In this document: one piece after another, positions 42,301 to 50,693 of the stretch
How the letters are laid out: every line of letters starts with the position of its first letter
Position numbering within the stretch: position 1 is the stretch's first letter
Assembly (NCBI GenBank): GCA_002439585.1
Contig: DJOF01000021.1
Coordinates: 95,171 to 159,170, forward strand
Length of the DNA: 64,000 nucleotides
Direction of reading: 5' to 3'
Origin: Bacteroidales bacterium UBA6445
Lineage (GTDB): Bacteria; Bacteroidota; Bacteroidia; Bacteroidales; UBA932
Program-made: the position numbers and the translations under genes
The notes under the pieces: generated by a model
The model's input: the letters and a program-made list of their open reading frames with translations, nothing else
What the model was told of the DNA's origin: nothing
Database searches by the model: none

Positions 42301-42462
42301 GGGATAGACGGCAGCTACCATTGCCATCTTGACCTTGATCTCGGGATCCTCCAGCTTGCTCATGTCGTATATGGACAGCCCTCCACCAATTAGAAGTACT
42401 GCCAGAAGGAAATAGATTAGCTTGCTGTTCTTGAATGCCCAAGAGCTGAAATCTATATTCAT
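39316..42462 (-). CDS. RND-family efflux transporter, inner-membrane pump
   Basis: This 1048-aa AcrB-like proton-driven pump exports drugs or other compounds through a tripartite channel. It has twelve transmembrane segments in two halves, with the first after an N-terminal helix (LIYFLLAVLLIGGGLSIYD). Each half has a large periplasmic loop, and TM4 carries the proton-relay Asp in GMLVDNAIVIVDG. It overlaps the upstream adaptor gene by 4 nt. No outer-membrane TolC-type gene follows; copy B of the dispersed repeat and the small barrel gene lie downstream instead. Substrate unknown. Confidence 0.94.
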   Translation of the reverse strand: MNIDFSSWAFKNSKLIYFLLAVLLIGGGLSIYDMSKLEDPEIKVKMAMVAAVYPGASAHEIELEVTDPIEKSIKSMGEVEEVSSYSYNDLALIQVTLNTTVPDEDVEQCWDMLRRKVGDISATLPSGVTVQVQDDFALVYGMLYAVIGDGLEESELSDYAGLIKREIGNVDGVAGVSLYGERGECINISIRPEKLATLGVSPAEILATLQGQNNIYYAGYYNSGDNRIRVSVADKFRTAEQIGSMFIQGHEDDQLRLSDIAVVEHGYETPARNSLEFNGQRAIGLAIAAESGTDIVKVGAAVEKRLQELQEERLPAGVEYHKVFFQPEQVTNSLTTFVVNLIESVLIVIAILMLTMGFRSGLIIGISLIIIVIGSFLFLWSMDGTMQRVSLAAFIFAMGMLVDNAIVIVDGILVALKTGKPRREAMTEIGKKTAMPLLGATMIAILSFLPIFLSPDTAGVYVRDLFIVLAVSLLLSWVLALLHVPLMANRMLTGPKYEASTAKGSEDQVLYNGWLYKVLRKSLGFALRHRVTTIGVAVVLIGLAIWGYRFMKQGFFPDMTYSQLYMEYKLPEGTGPDKVKSDLEEIRQWLQKRPEIGDITTSLGGTPARYNLVRSIATPSLSYGELIINFTSPETLEKNLVEIQDSLSSMYPDAYLKLKRYNIMYKKYPIELVFTGPDPAVLHSLADSAITIMNATPEIFAITTDWEPKAPLINVDLDQSAARSAGLSRQDVSLSLLSAAGGLPVGEFYEGTHKNTIYVKCTGEEGSQIENLDNVPIFTILPNISNILTEENLLKLQAGTLDKDDLVESVLQTIPLKQVSGGVQIKWEDPVVPRLNGQRAQKVMCSPVSGVETEKARQLIEDKIEALDLPAGYSYVWQGEKGASDETMRYLFGNIPMAIVLIIAILILLFGDYRKPAVILCCIPLLAVGVVGAMLLTGKSFTFCAIVGALGLIGMMMKNCIVLMDEITDQIAAGKDPAEALISSSESRLRAVMMASMTTILGMLPLVGDAMFGSMAVTIMGGLLFSTIATLFFVPVLYAMFFKIRTRK

Positions 42463-43529
42463 AACAGACCTCCTACATTTGTGGCTGAAGTGGGCTTGAG
42501 TATCGTAACTTTCTCACCTTCGCTAAGTGTATGTACACCGGAAGTCACTATGCATTCCCCAGAAGCAAGTCCTGACAGTATGACGGCATCGCCATTGCTG
42601 TGCAACTGCCCGATGGTAACTTCGCGTGATGTCACTGTACCGTCCTTGCCGCATATCCATACACGGCTTTTTCCATCTGTGCTGAAAAGTGCCGATGACG
42701 GTATCAATGTCGTACCGTCACCTTTGCGGTCGAAAACCACTTTCACCATGGCGTTCATCCCCGGTGCTATGCCCTCGGCTTTGCCGACTGCAAATCTTGC
42801 CGTATAGAGCTGGTTGGCATTTGCCTTCGGGCTTATACCTATGAATGTTAGTGGAATGTCTGTCTTGCCGATGAAATCGAAAGATGCAGAATATGAATTT
42901 GCCTTGGGTAGTCTAGCAAACTCGGATGCAGGCACATTGATGCTAATCTCAGTCATATCGGTTGAAATCATGCTTGCTACAGGCATTCCAGCCCCGATGA
43001 CAGCCGGCGCATCGTAGAATCTTTTCTGGATTTTGCCTGAAAATGGCGCGTAGATCTTAGTGTCTTGGAGTTGGTTGCGGCAATTGTCGTACTTTGCCTG
43101 TATCTGCTGAAGACCGTATCTGGCCTTGTCGTAGTTTGATGCTGTAGTGACGCTGTCCCTATATAGGGAGATAATTCTCTCGGCTTCGGCCTTTATGCTG
43201 TTGTATTCTGCTTCTGCAGCAGAGAACTGTAACTTGTAATCCCTGTCGTCAAGCTCCGCTATGATGCTGCCTTTCCTCACATACATGCCTTCATCGGCAT
43301 AGACTTTTGCAAGTTTTCCGGGTATCTGAAAAGAAAGGTTGACCTCCTCTGCTGCCTTTACTCGTCCGGGGAACTCTATCGTTTCCTTATGGTCACAGCT
43401 CCTTACTGTATCCGTCTTTACTATGGTAATTTGGTGCGTCTGTGGCGCTCTTCCGGTGCATCCGGTGAATAATATGACTGGTATGGCACACAATAAGGCG
43501 GCCAAGACCGGATTCGGTGATAATTTCAT
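42459..43529 (-). CDS. RND efflux periplasmic adaptor (membrane fusion lipoprotein)
   Basis: This 356-aa protein has a lipoprotein signal peptide with lipobox LFTGC (Cys24), so it is anchored in the inner membrane. A biotinyl-lipoyl-like half (LAKVYADEGMYVRKGSIIAE), a helical hairpin (about 95-150) and beta-barrel segments follow in the usual MFP order, ending in SGEKVTILK. It links the pump to an outer-membrane channel. First gene of the pump operon; a TAATTTTG box lies 17-24 nt upstream. Confidence 0.94.
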   Translation of the reverse strand: MKLSPNPVLAALLCAIPVILFTGCTGRAPQTHQITIVKTDTVRSCDHKETIEFPGRVKAAEEVNLSFQIPGKLAKVYADEGMYVRKGSIIAELDDRDYKLQFSAAEAEYNSIKAEAERIISLYRDSVTTASNYDKARYGLQQIQAKYDNCRNQLQDTKIYAPFSGKIQKRFYDAPAVIGAGMPVASMISTDMTEISINVPASEFARLPKANSYSASFDFIGKTDIPLTFIGISPKANANQLYTARFAVGKAEGIAPGMNAMVKVVFDRKGDGTTLIPSSALFSTDGKSRVWICGKDGTVTSREVTIGQLHSNGDAVILSGLASGECIVTSGVHTLSEGEKVTILKPTSATNVGGLL

Positions 43530-43545
43530 TGGTCTTATATGTTAG

Positions 43546-43553
43546 CAAAATTA
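43546..43553 (-). promoter_or_regulatory. -7 box of the RND efflux operon
   Basis: CAAAATTA on the plus strand reads TAATTTTG on the minus strand, giving a very short predicted leader (about 10-15 nt). No regulator gene of the pump is adjacent. Confidence 0.45.
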
Positions 43554-43723
43554 ATTTTTCTATCAAATATCCGGCCGAAATATGGCTAATTGTTTCATAT
43601 GGTTGTTTTTTCAATGAATTCGAACAAATAAAATTTCGCCCGCTGTAACAAAATATTAATACTATTGTATCATTCGGGTAAGAATAGAACCGTTCTTTTG
43701 CAAAAATTTAATTAGGTTCTAAG

Positions 43724-44677
43724 ATGCAACAAAAGCATTTCAAGACAATAGTCATGTCCGACATACATCTCGGATCCAAATGGTCAAAGGCGAAAGAAGC
43801 AGGACGATTCCTCAAATACAATACTTGCGATGAACTTATTCTCTGCGGTGATATCATCGACGGATGGGAACTTTCACGGGGCAACAAGTGGAAGCGCCGT
43901 TTTACCAAATTTATCGCGCGTCTTCTGAAAATCCAAAACAACACACATATTGTATATGTCCGTGGCAATCATGATGATTTCCTTAACTCGGTACTGCCAC
44001 TGAAATTTGCCAATATGGAGATAGTAAATGACTATGTTTACACGAGTGCAGGCAAGAAATACTTTGTTCTGCATGGGGATATTTTTGACACGGTAACGAC
44101 TTCGATGAGGTGGCTGGCCAAACTCGGAGATATAGGTTATTCGATACTTCTGTGGTTCAATCGTATATACAATGAGAGAAGGGCCAAGAAAGGACTGCCG
44201 TATTATTCTGTCTCACAGCGTGTTAAACAGAAGGTAAAGGCTTCTGTCTCTTATATAAGCGACTTCGAGGAGCATCTTGTTCAAGTAGCAAGAAGCAAGG
44301 GATGTGACGGAGTCATTTGCGGGCATATCCATCAAGTCGACATGAGGATGATTGACGGTATACAGTATCTCAACTCTGGTGACTGGGTTGAGTCTTTGAC
44401 GGCTCTGACAGAAGACTATGAGGGTAATTGGAATATCTTCAGTTATGAGCAATCTGAAGCCGAAGACAATAATACAACAGCGATAGGCGTGAAATCCAGC
44501 GATACCGCGACAGAAGAGACAGTGATTTCGGATATATCCGGTAAACCTGCCGTAAACGGCACAGAAACTGTAGCAAAAGCAGCTGAGATGTCAGCCGTAC
44601 GGGGCTCTGACGACAATAGTAAAAAGTCAAAATTAGAGAAAAATGATGAAATGCGAGTTGGCCAACCGAGAGCTTAG
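43724..44677 (+). CDS. Calcineurin-type metallophosphoesterase (UDP-2,3-diacylglucosamine hydrolase-like)
   Basis: A 317-aa cytoplasmic phosphoesterase. The di-metal site is complete: SDIHLGSKW (Asp13, His15), GDIIDGWE (Asp43), GNHDD (81-85), LHGDIFD and CGHIHQ. The spacing and GDIIDGWE resemble the LpxH-like family that cleaves UDP-diacylglucosamine in lipid A synthesis. The last ~70 residues (after NIFSYEQSEAEDN) are Ser/Thr/Glu-rich and look disordered, unlike the family. It overlaps ppk1 by 35 nt, so it may act with polyphosphate genes instead; both readings are open. Confidence 0.85.
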   Translation: MQQKHFKTIVMSDIHLGSKWSKAKEAGRFLKYNTCDELILCGDIIDGWELSRGNKWKRRFTKFIARLLKIQNNTHIVYVRGNHDDFLNSVLPLKFANMEIVNDYVYTSAGKKYFVLHGDIFDTVTTSMRWLAKLGDIGYSILLWFNRIYNERRAKKGLPYYSVSQRVKQKVKASVSYISDFEEHLVQVARSKGCDGVICGHIHQVDMRMIDGIQYLNSGDWVESLTALTEDYEGNWNIFSYEQSEAEDNNTTAIGVKSSDTATEETVISDISGKPAVNGTETVAKAAEMSAVRGSDDNSKKSKLEKNDEMRVGQPRA

Positions 44678-46715
44678 CTGGCTGTCTTTCAATGAGAGGG
44701 TGATGCAGGAAGCCAAGGACAAGACTGTACCGCTACTCTCGAGGCTACAGTTCCTCGGCATATTCTCCAACAACCAGGATGAGTTTTTTAAAGTAAGGGT
44801 AGCATCACTGATGCGTCTTGTAGCCAAGGCTGGAGATACTGTCTTGACTGGCGGATATACACCACATGAGCTTCTTTCCGCTGTAAATGAGAGAATGGAG
44901 AGGGATAGAGAGGACTTCGTATCGACATATACATCTATTCTCGGGGAGATGCACAGGGAAAATATCTGTGTCGTCAATGAGAAGAGCCTCACCGATACTC
45001 AGAAGGCCTTCTGCCGTGAATATTTCTCTACTGTCGTGTCTCAGAGGCTCGTTCCGCTTATAGTCAGGAAGTCGGTGAAGATTCCTTTCCTGCCTGATGG
45101 AAATGCCTATCTTGGTGTCAGAATGAGTAAGGAAGGCGATAGTCGGGTCAAGTATGCCGTTATCCGGATTCCGACGAGCTCGTCTTGCCCGCGTTTCGTA
45201 GTACTTCCCTCGGAAGACGGACGCAAAGATGTTATTTTCCTTGACGATATTATCAGGCTGATGATAGATGATATCTTCTTCATGTTCAGCTATGACGACA
45301 TCTCGGTGCATTCTTTCAAGATAGTGCGTGATGCAGAACTTGAGATGGATGATGATGTGTCAAAGAGTCTGTTTGAAAGGGTAGCGGAAGGTGTCGAGAG
45401 CCGCCGTCGCGGTCTTCCTGTACGTCTTATATATGACAGGGATATGCCGGAGGACCTTCTGTCAACCCTTGCAGGTAAGCTCCGTCTATCTGGCCCCGAG
45501 ATGCTTTCCCCAGGTGACAGGTATCATCTGATGAAGGACCTGATGAAATTTCCCAAGGTAAGGCCTGATCTTCTGACAGTCAATCCTCCGGCGCTGCAGC
45601 ACAGAGACATTATTCCTTTTCAAAGTATACTTAAGGTTATTCGGAGCAAGGATCTTCTACTCAACTATCCCTATCATTCTTTCCAGCATTTCATAGACTT
45701 TCTCAGGGAAGCCGCCATAGACCCGAGGGTGGAGAGTATCTTCATAACCCTTTACCGTACAGCTGAGCATTCCAAGGTGCTTAATACCCTTGTCAATGCG
45801 GCCAAGAACGGCAAAAAGGTCTCTGTTATGATTGAACTTAAGGCACGGTTTGATGAGGAGCAGAATATAGAAAATACAGATATGCTGCAGAAGGAAGGGG
45901 TAAAAATAATCTACTCTCTCGAAGACCTCAAGGTGCACAGCAAGATAGTGCTTGTCGAGAGACGAGAGGCCTCTGAGCTTCGCGGATATGCATATATAGG
46001 GACAGGCAATTTCAACGAGGATACGGCACGTATTTACGGTGATTTCGGTCTCTTCACGGCTGACAAAGGTATCGTAGAAGACGTACGCAACGTGTTCATG
46101 TTCCTTATGAATACTCACAGACAGTATGTCTACAAGCATCTCCTTGTATCTCCTTATTATATGCGTAACTCTTTCGGGGAGATGATAGATGCCGAAACCC
46201 GCAATGCCCGTAAGGGTCTTCAGGCCTATATTTATGCCAAATGCAATTCCCTTACAGACGAGAAGATTATCCGTAAGCTTTATCGGGCATCAGAAGCAGG
46301 GGTGAAGATACGCCTGATTGTGAGGGGAGCCTGTTGTCTGAAGCCTGGTGTTGCCGGCATGTCCGAGAATATTCAAGCAATAAGTATAGTGGACAAATAT
46401 CTTGAGCATGCACGCCTGTTTATTTTCTGCAATGGTGGCGATGAGCGTGTATACATCGGTTCTGCTGACTGGATGCGGCGCAATCTTGACAGAAGAGTTG
46501 AAGTGTGCGCTCCGATACTTGACAAGAAGATCTGCAAGTTACTTGGAAAGGTGTTTGCCATCCAATGGTCTGACAATGTGAAGGCAAGGGATCTGGCAGA
46601 TCAGGAGGGTAATTCTTATGTGCATAGGCTTCCCAGTGATCCGATCGTAAGGAGTCAAGTGGCTTTGTATGAATACTATAAGGGAATATCCGAAATGAGG
46701 AGTACTGTTGAATAA
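44643..46715 (+). CDS. ppk1: Polyphosphate kinase
   Basis: Makes inorganic polyphosphate from ATP, reversibly. The 690-aa protein has the N-terminal helical domain (LANRELSWLSFNERVMQEA), an H domain, and two C-terminal phospholipase-D-like domains. The autophosphorylated His is His432 in LKVHSKIVLV. The second-domain signature IGSADWMRRNLDRRVEV is present. The start lies inside the preceding phosphoesterase gene, and the exopolyphosphatase gene follows after 12 nt. Full length. Confidence 0.97.
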   Translation: MMKCELANRELSWLSFNERVMQEAKDKTVPLLSRLQFLGIFSNNQDEFFKVRVASLMRLVAKAGDTVLTGGYTPHELLSAVNERMERDREDFVSTYTSILGEMHRENICVVNEKSLTDTQKAFCREYFSTVVSQRLVPLIVRKSVKIPFLPDGNAYLGVRMSKEGDSRVKYAVIRIPTSSSCPRFVVLPSEDGRKDVIFLDDIIRLMIDDIFFMFSYDDISVHSFKIVRDAELEMDDDVSKSLFERVAEGVESRRRGLPVRLIYDRDMPEDLLSTLAGKLRLSGPEMLSPGDRYHLMKDLMKFPKVRPDLLTVNPPALQHRDIIPFQSILKVIRSKDLLLNYPYHSFQHFIDFLREAAIDPRVESIFITLYRTAEHSKVLNTLVNAAKNGKKVSVMIELKARFDEEQNIENTDMLQKEGVKIIYSLEDLKVHSKIVLVERREASELRGYAYIGTGNFNEDTARIYGDFGLFTADKGIVEDVRNVFMFLMNTHRQYVYKHLLVSPYYMRNSFGEMIDAETRNARKGLQAYIYAKCNSLTDEKIIRKLYRASEAGVKIRLIVRGACCLKPGVAGMSENIQAISIVDKYLEHARLFIFCNGGDERVYIGSADWMRRNLDRRVEVCAPILDKKICKLLGKVFAIQWSDNVKARDLADQEGNSYVHRLPSDPIVRSQVALYEYYKGISEMRSTVE

Positions 46716-46727
46716 CGGATAAGGAAG

Positions 46728-47624
46728 ATGAAAAGTGATACTTTCGGGGCTATTGATATAGGCTCAAATGCCATAAGAATGTTGGTCAATAATGTCGAGT
46801 CTTATGAGGACGGGCGCATCGAGTACAAGAAGGCAGCATTTGTCCGTGTACCTATCCGCTTGGGTGATGACGTCTTCCTGCGAGGCAGTATAAGCGAGGG
46901 CAAGATAGAGTCGCTTTGTGAAGCGATGAAGGGTTTTGCTTTTCTCTTCCGTGCCTATGGTGTGCGGGATTATAGGGCATACGCAACGAGTGCGATGAGG
47001 GAGGCAGGCAATGGGGCTGACGTGGCTGCCCGCGTGAAGGAATGTAGCGGAATCCCGATAGAGATAATTAGCGGTGACACTGAAGCGGACACTATTTTCG
47101 CTGCCGGTGGCCTTAAAGACTATATGGACAAGACTTCTGGATATCTTTATGTCGATGTAGGCGGTGGCAGTACGGAGATTGTTGTGTTTGCCGGGGGCAA
47201 GAAGGCAGCAAGGCGTTCGTTCAGACTTGGTACAGTGCGTATTTTGAGCGGTACTGCTGAGCCTAAAGAATGGAAAGTCTTATCTTCCTGGCTCGGTGAA
47301 TGCGTCAGGAAGTGGCATCCTGCCGGGATTATCGGCTCCGGTGGCAATATCAACAAAATCCACAAGATGCTTGAGAAGAAGTCCAAAGAGGGCGTAAGAC
47401 TTAAAGAATTGTCAGAGTTGTATGAAAGGCTTTCTTCTATGGATGTCACCAGAAGGATGGAGCAATTCTATCTGAACAGGAGCAGGGCTGAAGTAATCGT
47501 CCCTGCACTCAAGATATTTTTAGAGGTTATGAAACAGAGTGGGATCACTACCATAGCAGTGCCTCGTCAGGGCCTTGCAGACGGTATCATCCATATGCTT
47601 TATCGCCAATACTCTGCCTCTTAG
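46728..47624 (+). CDS. Ppx/GppA-family exopolyphosphatase
   Basis: This 298-aa ASKHA-fold phosphatase removes terminal phosphate from polyphosphate or pppGpp. It has phosphate-binding loop GAIDIGSNAIRMLV (8-21), YVDVGGGSTEIVVF and the conserved IGSGGNINKI. The length matches the short two-domain form without the C-terminal HD extension of E. coli Ppx. Downstream of ppk1 by 12 nt, so the same operon makes and degrades polyphosphate. Which substrate is preferred cannot be read. Confidence 0.93.
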   Translation: MKSDTFGAIDIGSNAIRMLVNNVESYEDGRIEYKKAAFVRVPIRLGDDVFLRGSISEGKIESLCEAMKGFAFLFRAYGVRDYRAYATSAMREAGNGADVAARVKECSGIPIEIISGDTEADTIFAAGGLKDYMDKTSGYLYVDVGGGSTEIVVFAGGKKAARRSFRLGTVRILSGTAEPKEWKVLSSWLGECVRKWHPAGIIGSGGNINKIHKMLEKKSKEGVRLKELSELYERLSSMDVTRRMEQFYLNRSRAEVIVPALKIFLEVMKQSGITTIAVPRQGLADGIIHMLYRQYSAS

Positions 47625-47692
47625 ACGCTATTTAATTCCTGTATGGACTTTTCTGTCTGTTTCGTCAGACTTTTGCTCAATCAGACAGCTCA
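47624..47692. repeat. Dispersed repeat family 2, copy G (partial)
   Basis: TATGGACTTTTCTGTCTGTT and the following CAGACTTTTGCTCAATCAGA (47642-47683) match copy F at 35383-35434. The left end, TTAGACGCTATTTAAT, is a worn terminus beginning at the ppx stop codon. The right end is not clear. GTCTG and CAGAC in the core can form a small stem. Confidence 0.55.
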
Positions 47693-47787
47693 GCATTATT
47701 GAGTAGCGACATTGAGTGGCGACCTTATATGGTAATCCGGAGTCGTGAGTTACTTTCACACGATACCGCCATACTCGGGCTATTTGG

Positions 47788-48345
47788 TTACATCAATAGG
47801 GGAGTGACGTCCTCGCCAAGTCTCTCCATCTGACGGACCTCGGTCGAGGATACATCAACTTCCGGTGCGTCTATCTCTCTTATCCTGTACAACTGATTTT
47901 CTGCCATTAGGTCTCTTCCCAATGCCTTTAGGTCGTATCCACGTCTGGGATATACAGCAATGCCATAATCGATGAGTATCCTCCTATAATCCCTCCATTG
48001 TCTGAAAGAAGCAAGGCTGTCTGCTCCGATCACAAGTGTGAATCTGTTCTCGGGTTCTCGTCTTGCTAAAGCGTCTAATGTCCTTATCGTATATTGCGGT
48101 GAGGGCATGTGCAACTCTATATCGTCCGCCTTTGCCCGAAGTTCAGGGTGTCGTGAGAGAGCTTCTTGCGCCTCTTCAAACCGCTTAGCTGCAGAGGAAG
48201 GGTCAATCCCGCTTTTAAGCGGATTCTTCGGAGATACTATCAGATAGGTCATGTCGAAGTCTTTCATTGCGGTGAGGCTTCTGAGGATTGCGAGATGCCC
48301 GATATGGAGAGGATTGAAAGATCCTGAGTATGCTGCTACCTGCAT
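47788..48345 (-). CDS. nadD: Nicotinate-nucleotide adenylyltransferase
   Basis: Joins nicotinate mononucleotide and ATP to deamido-NAD, the substrate of NAD+ synthetase (nadE is at 59.7 kb). The 185-aa protein has the nucleotidyltransferase start YSGSFNPLHIGHLAIL, with the HIGH motif at 14-17, the substrate loop TLVIGADSLASFRQW, and the closing SSTEVR. Length normal. It follows gmk by 58 nt and is probably co-transcribed with it. Confidence 0.95.
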   Translation of the reverse strand: MQVAAYSGSFNPLHIGHLAILRSLTAMKDFDMTYLIVSPKNPLKSGIDPSSAAKRFEEAQEALSRHPELRAKADDIELHMPSPQYTIRTLDALARREPENRFTLVIGADSLASFRQWRDYRRILIDYGIAVYPRRGYDLKALGRDLMAENQLYRIREIDAPEVDVSSTEVRQMERLGEDVTPLLM

Positions 48346-48403
48346 GTCCTAGTGTATTAGTAAAGAATGCCTTAAGGGTGCGAAAATCAGGTTTTGCCTA
48401 GTC

Positions 48404-48994
48404 TTAGTCTCTATCTTCAACGTCACTTCCGTCTACGATGAAGTCTCCGACTATGCGCTCGGCCTGAGCATATGCAGTCTGAAGATCGTCATTTATAAGG
48501 ATCTTGTCAAATTTGTCCGCGTACATCATCTCTTCTGCGGCTTTCCCGACTCTTTTCTGTATGGCTTCAGGACTGTCTGTTCCTCGGGCTTCGAGTCTGT
48601 TCCTCAACTCTTCGATCGAAGGAGCCTGGATAAAGACAGACAGGGCTTTGTCACCGAAATATTTCTTTAGTGATACTCCGCCCTTTACATCTACATCGAA
48701 GATGATTGTGTGCCCTTTGTCCCAAATTCTCTGAACTTCGGATTTGAGAGTGCCGTAATATGAGCCGGGATAGACTTCCTCATACTCGACAAAAGCTCCT
48801 TCTCCGATCATCTTGCGGAACTCTTCTGTGGTGAAGAATCTATACTCCACCCCATCTTTTTCGCTTCCGCGAGGTTTCCTTGAAGTTGCTGATATGGAAA
48901 ACTCAAGCTGTGGGTATAGCTTGAGTATGTGACTGACTATGGTACTTTTCCCGGAACCTGACGGTGCCGAGAATATTATTGCCTTTTCGCTCAT
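48404..48994 (-). CDS. gmk: Guanylate kinase
   Basis: Phosphorylates GMP to GDP. The 196-aa protein has the P-loop PSGSGKST (11-18) and GMP-binding residues in SATSRKPRGSEKDGVEYRFF and VEYEEVYPGSYYGTL. The start MSEKAIIFSAP is the normal beginning. First gene of a gmk-nadD pair. The yicC-type gene that often precedes gmk in Bacteroidales is absent; the aldolase gene is divergent there instead. Confidence 0.96.
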   Translation of the reverse strand: MSEKAIIFSAPSGSGKSTIVSHILKLYPQLEFSISATSRKPRGSEKDGVEYRFFTTEEFRKMIGEGAFVEYEEVYPGSYYGTLKSEVQRIWDKGHTIIFDVDVKGGVSLKKYFGDKALSVFIQAPSIEELRNRLEARGTDSPEAIQKRVGKAAEEMMYADKFDKILINDDLQTAYAQAERIVGDFIVDGSDVEDRD

Positions 48995-49038
48995 GCTGGC
49001 TTAATTGTTTTATGCTTTGAAATCTGTACAAATTTTCG

Positions 49039-49056
49039 CAAAAATAATTAATTTTG
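49039..49056. promoter_or_regulatory. Back-to-back -7 boxes for gmk-nadD (-) and fba (+)
   Basis: CAAAAATA (49039-49046) reads TATTTTTG toward gmk, 45 nt from its start. TAATTTTG (49049-49056) points toward fba, whose ATG is 154 nt away. The long region 49057-49210 would be an unusual untranslated leader or could hide a closer start site; I see no known riboswitch in it. Confidence 0.45.
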
Positions 49057-49210
49057 CGCTGCATTTGAGTGAAATATGGTGTTTTGACGTTTTACCTACA
49101 TTAATCTTCGGCCGGTATGGCGTTTAGGTACTGTATTTGCTTTCAAATGCCGCTTGGAGATGCCCCAAAAGCATTTCCCGTGAAATGGATAATTTCTAAT
49201 TTTATAGAAT

Positions 49211-50212
49211 ATGGTTTCTTATAAAGATCTGGGCCTTGTAAACACAAGAGAAATGTTTGCAAAGGCTGTTAAAGGCGGATATGCAATCCCTGCATTCAAC
49301 TTTAACAACATGGAGCAGCTTCAGGCTATCATACAGGCAGCTGCAGAGATGAAGTCTCCTGTTATCCTTCAGGTGTCCAAAGGCGCACGTCAGTATGCCA
49401 ACCAGACACTTCTCCGCTATATGGCAGAAGGTGCGGTCGCATATGCAAAGGAACTCGGGTGGGAGCATCCGCAGATTGTACTGCATCTCGACCATGGCGA
49501 CTCTTTCGAACTTTGCAAGAGCTGCGTTGACATGGGCTTCTCTTCAGTGATGATCGACGGTTCTTCTCTTCCTTATGACGAGAATGTCGCCCTCACCAAG
49601 AAGGTTGTAGACTATGCTCACAAATACGATGTTACAGTAGAAGGTGAGCTTGGTGTACTTGCTGGTGTAGAGGATGAGGTATCCGCTGAGGAGTCTCACT
49701 ATACAAAGCCTGAGGAAGTTATCGACTTCACATCCAAGACAGGCGTTGACAGCCTTGCTATCTCAATAGGTACTTCTCACGGTGCTTACAAGTTCAAACC
49801 CGAGCAGTGCACACGTGACCCGAAGACCGGTCGTCTTGTACCTCCGCCGCTTGCTTTCGACGTTCTTCATGAGATCGAGAAGAAGCTTCCTGGATTCCCT
49901 ATCGTACTTCACGGTTCTTCTTCAGTGCCTCAGGAGTATGTTGACATCATCAACAAGTTCGGTGGCAAGCTTCCTGATGCAGTTGGTATACCTGAGGAGC
50001 AGCTCCGCGAAGCTGCCAAGTCTGCAGTATGCAAGATCAATATCGACTCTGACTCACGTCTTGCAATGACAGCAGCTATCCGCAAGGTATTTGCTGAGAA
50101 GCCGGCAGAATTCGATCCTCGAAAATATCTCGGACCTGCACGTGAGGAAATGAAGAAACTCTACGAGCACAAGATCAAGGATGTCCTTGGTTCTGACGGC
50201 AAGGCAGAGTAA
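49211..50212 (+). CDS. fba: Class II fructose-1,6-bisphosphate aldolase
   Basis: Zinc-dependent cleavage of fructose-1,6-bisphosphate in glycolysis. The 333-aa protein has zinc ligands in LHLDHGDS, VEGELG, GTSHGAYKF and VLHGSSSVP, and the substrate loop INIDSDSRLA. This is the long form typical of Bacteroidota. Codon use is strongly biased, as in highly expressed genes. Single gene with a strong terminator. Confidence 0.97.
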   Translation: MVSYKDLGLVNTREMFAKAVKGGYAIPAFNFNNMEQLQAIIQAAAEMKSPVILQVSKGARQYANQTLLRYMAEGAVAYAKELGWEHPQIVLHLDHGDSFELCKSCVDMGFSSVMIDGSSLPYDENVALTKKVVDYAHKYDVTVEGELGVLAGVEDEVSAEESHYTKPEEVIDFTSKTGVDSLAISIGTSHGAYKFKPEQCTRDPKTGRLVPPPLAFDVLHEIEKKLPGFPIVLHGSSSVPQEYVDIINKFGGKLPDAVGIPEEQLREAAKSAVCKINIDSDSRLAMTAAIRKVFAEKPAEFDPRKYLGPAREEMKKLYEHKIKDVLGSDGKAE

Positions 50213-50240
50213 TTTATTCTTGAAATATACTTTTATACTG

Positions 50241-50269
50241 GAGGCAGTCCCGAGGGCTGCCTCTTTTTT
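50241..50269 (+). terminator. Rho-independent terminator of fba
   Basis: GAGGCAG (50241-50247) pairs with CTGCCTC (50257-50263), followed by six T residues, 28 nt after the stop codon. Confidence 0.9.
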
Positions 50270-50347
50270 ATTCTGTTCCGGACTTATATATGCGCCTTTG
50301 AAGCTGAATATCTGGATTACACGATTTCAGATTTGAGGATAATGATG

Positions 50348-50355
50348 TAAATTTG
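50348..50355 (+). promoter_or_regulatory. -7 box of the RNase P RNA gene
   Basis: TAAATTTG lies 15 nt before the mature 5' end. Transcription would start a few bases upstream of the mature RNA, implying a short 5' leader that is trimmed. Confidence 0.5.
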
Positions 50356-50370
50356 CATTCTTTTAAGTTA

Positions 50371-50687
50371 AGGCGGACCGATCTGTCGCGCTCGGGATAC
50401 CGGGTGAGGAAAGTCCGGACAGGATAGGGCAATCCGCTGCGGAAATCGCAGGCAGGAGCAATCTTGCGTATAACATAACAGAAAACAACTGCCTCGGGTT
50501 CTTCCTGGGGTGATGGTGAAAATGCGAGGTAAGAGCTCACAACCATTGGTAGTGATGCCTATGGGGTATGTTACCGGATCCTGCAAGGCCAAATATACCG
50601 GCAGATGAGGGCTGCTCGCCCGATGCCGAGGGGTAGGCTGCGAAGATAAATGACAGAGCAAACAGAAACCGGCTTATTGGTCCGCCT
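50371..50687 (+). ncRNA. rnpB: RNase P RNA (bacterial class A)
   Basis: Catalytic RNA that trims tRNA 5' leaders. The conserved P4/CR-I sequence GAGGAAAGTCCGGAC is near the 5' end. ACAGAAACCGGCTTA, the CR-V region, is near the 3' end, and GGTAAGAGCTCAC-type CR-II/III sequence lies in the middle. The outer helix is a perfect 9-bp pair, AGGCGGACC (50371-50379) with GGTCCGCCT (50679-50687). It is followed directly by seven more T residues that end transcription. Length about 317 nt, within the usual range for Bacteroidota. The specificity of the ends comes from this P1 helix. Confidence 0.95.
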
Positions 50688-50693
50688 TTTTTT

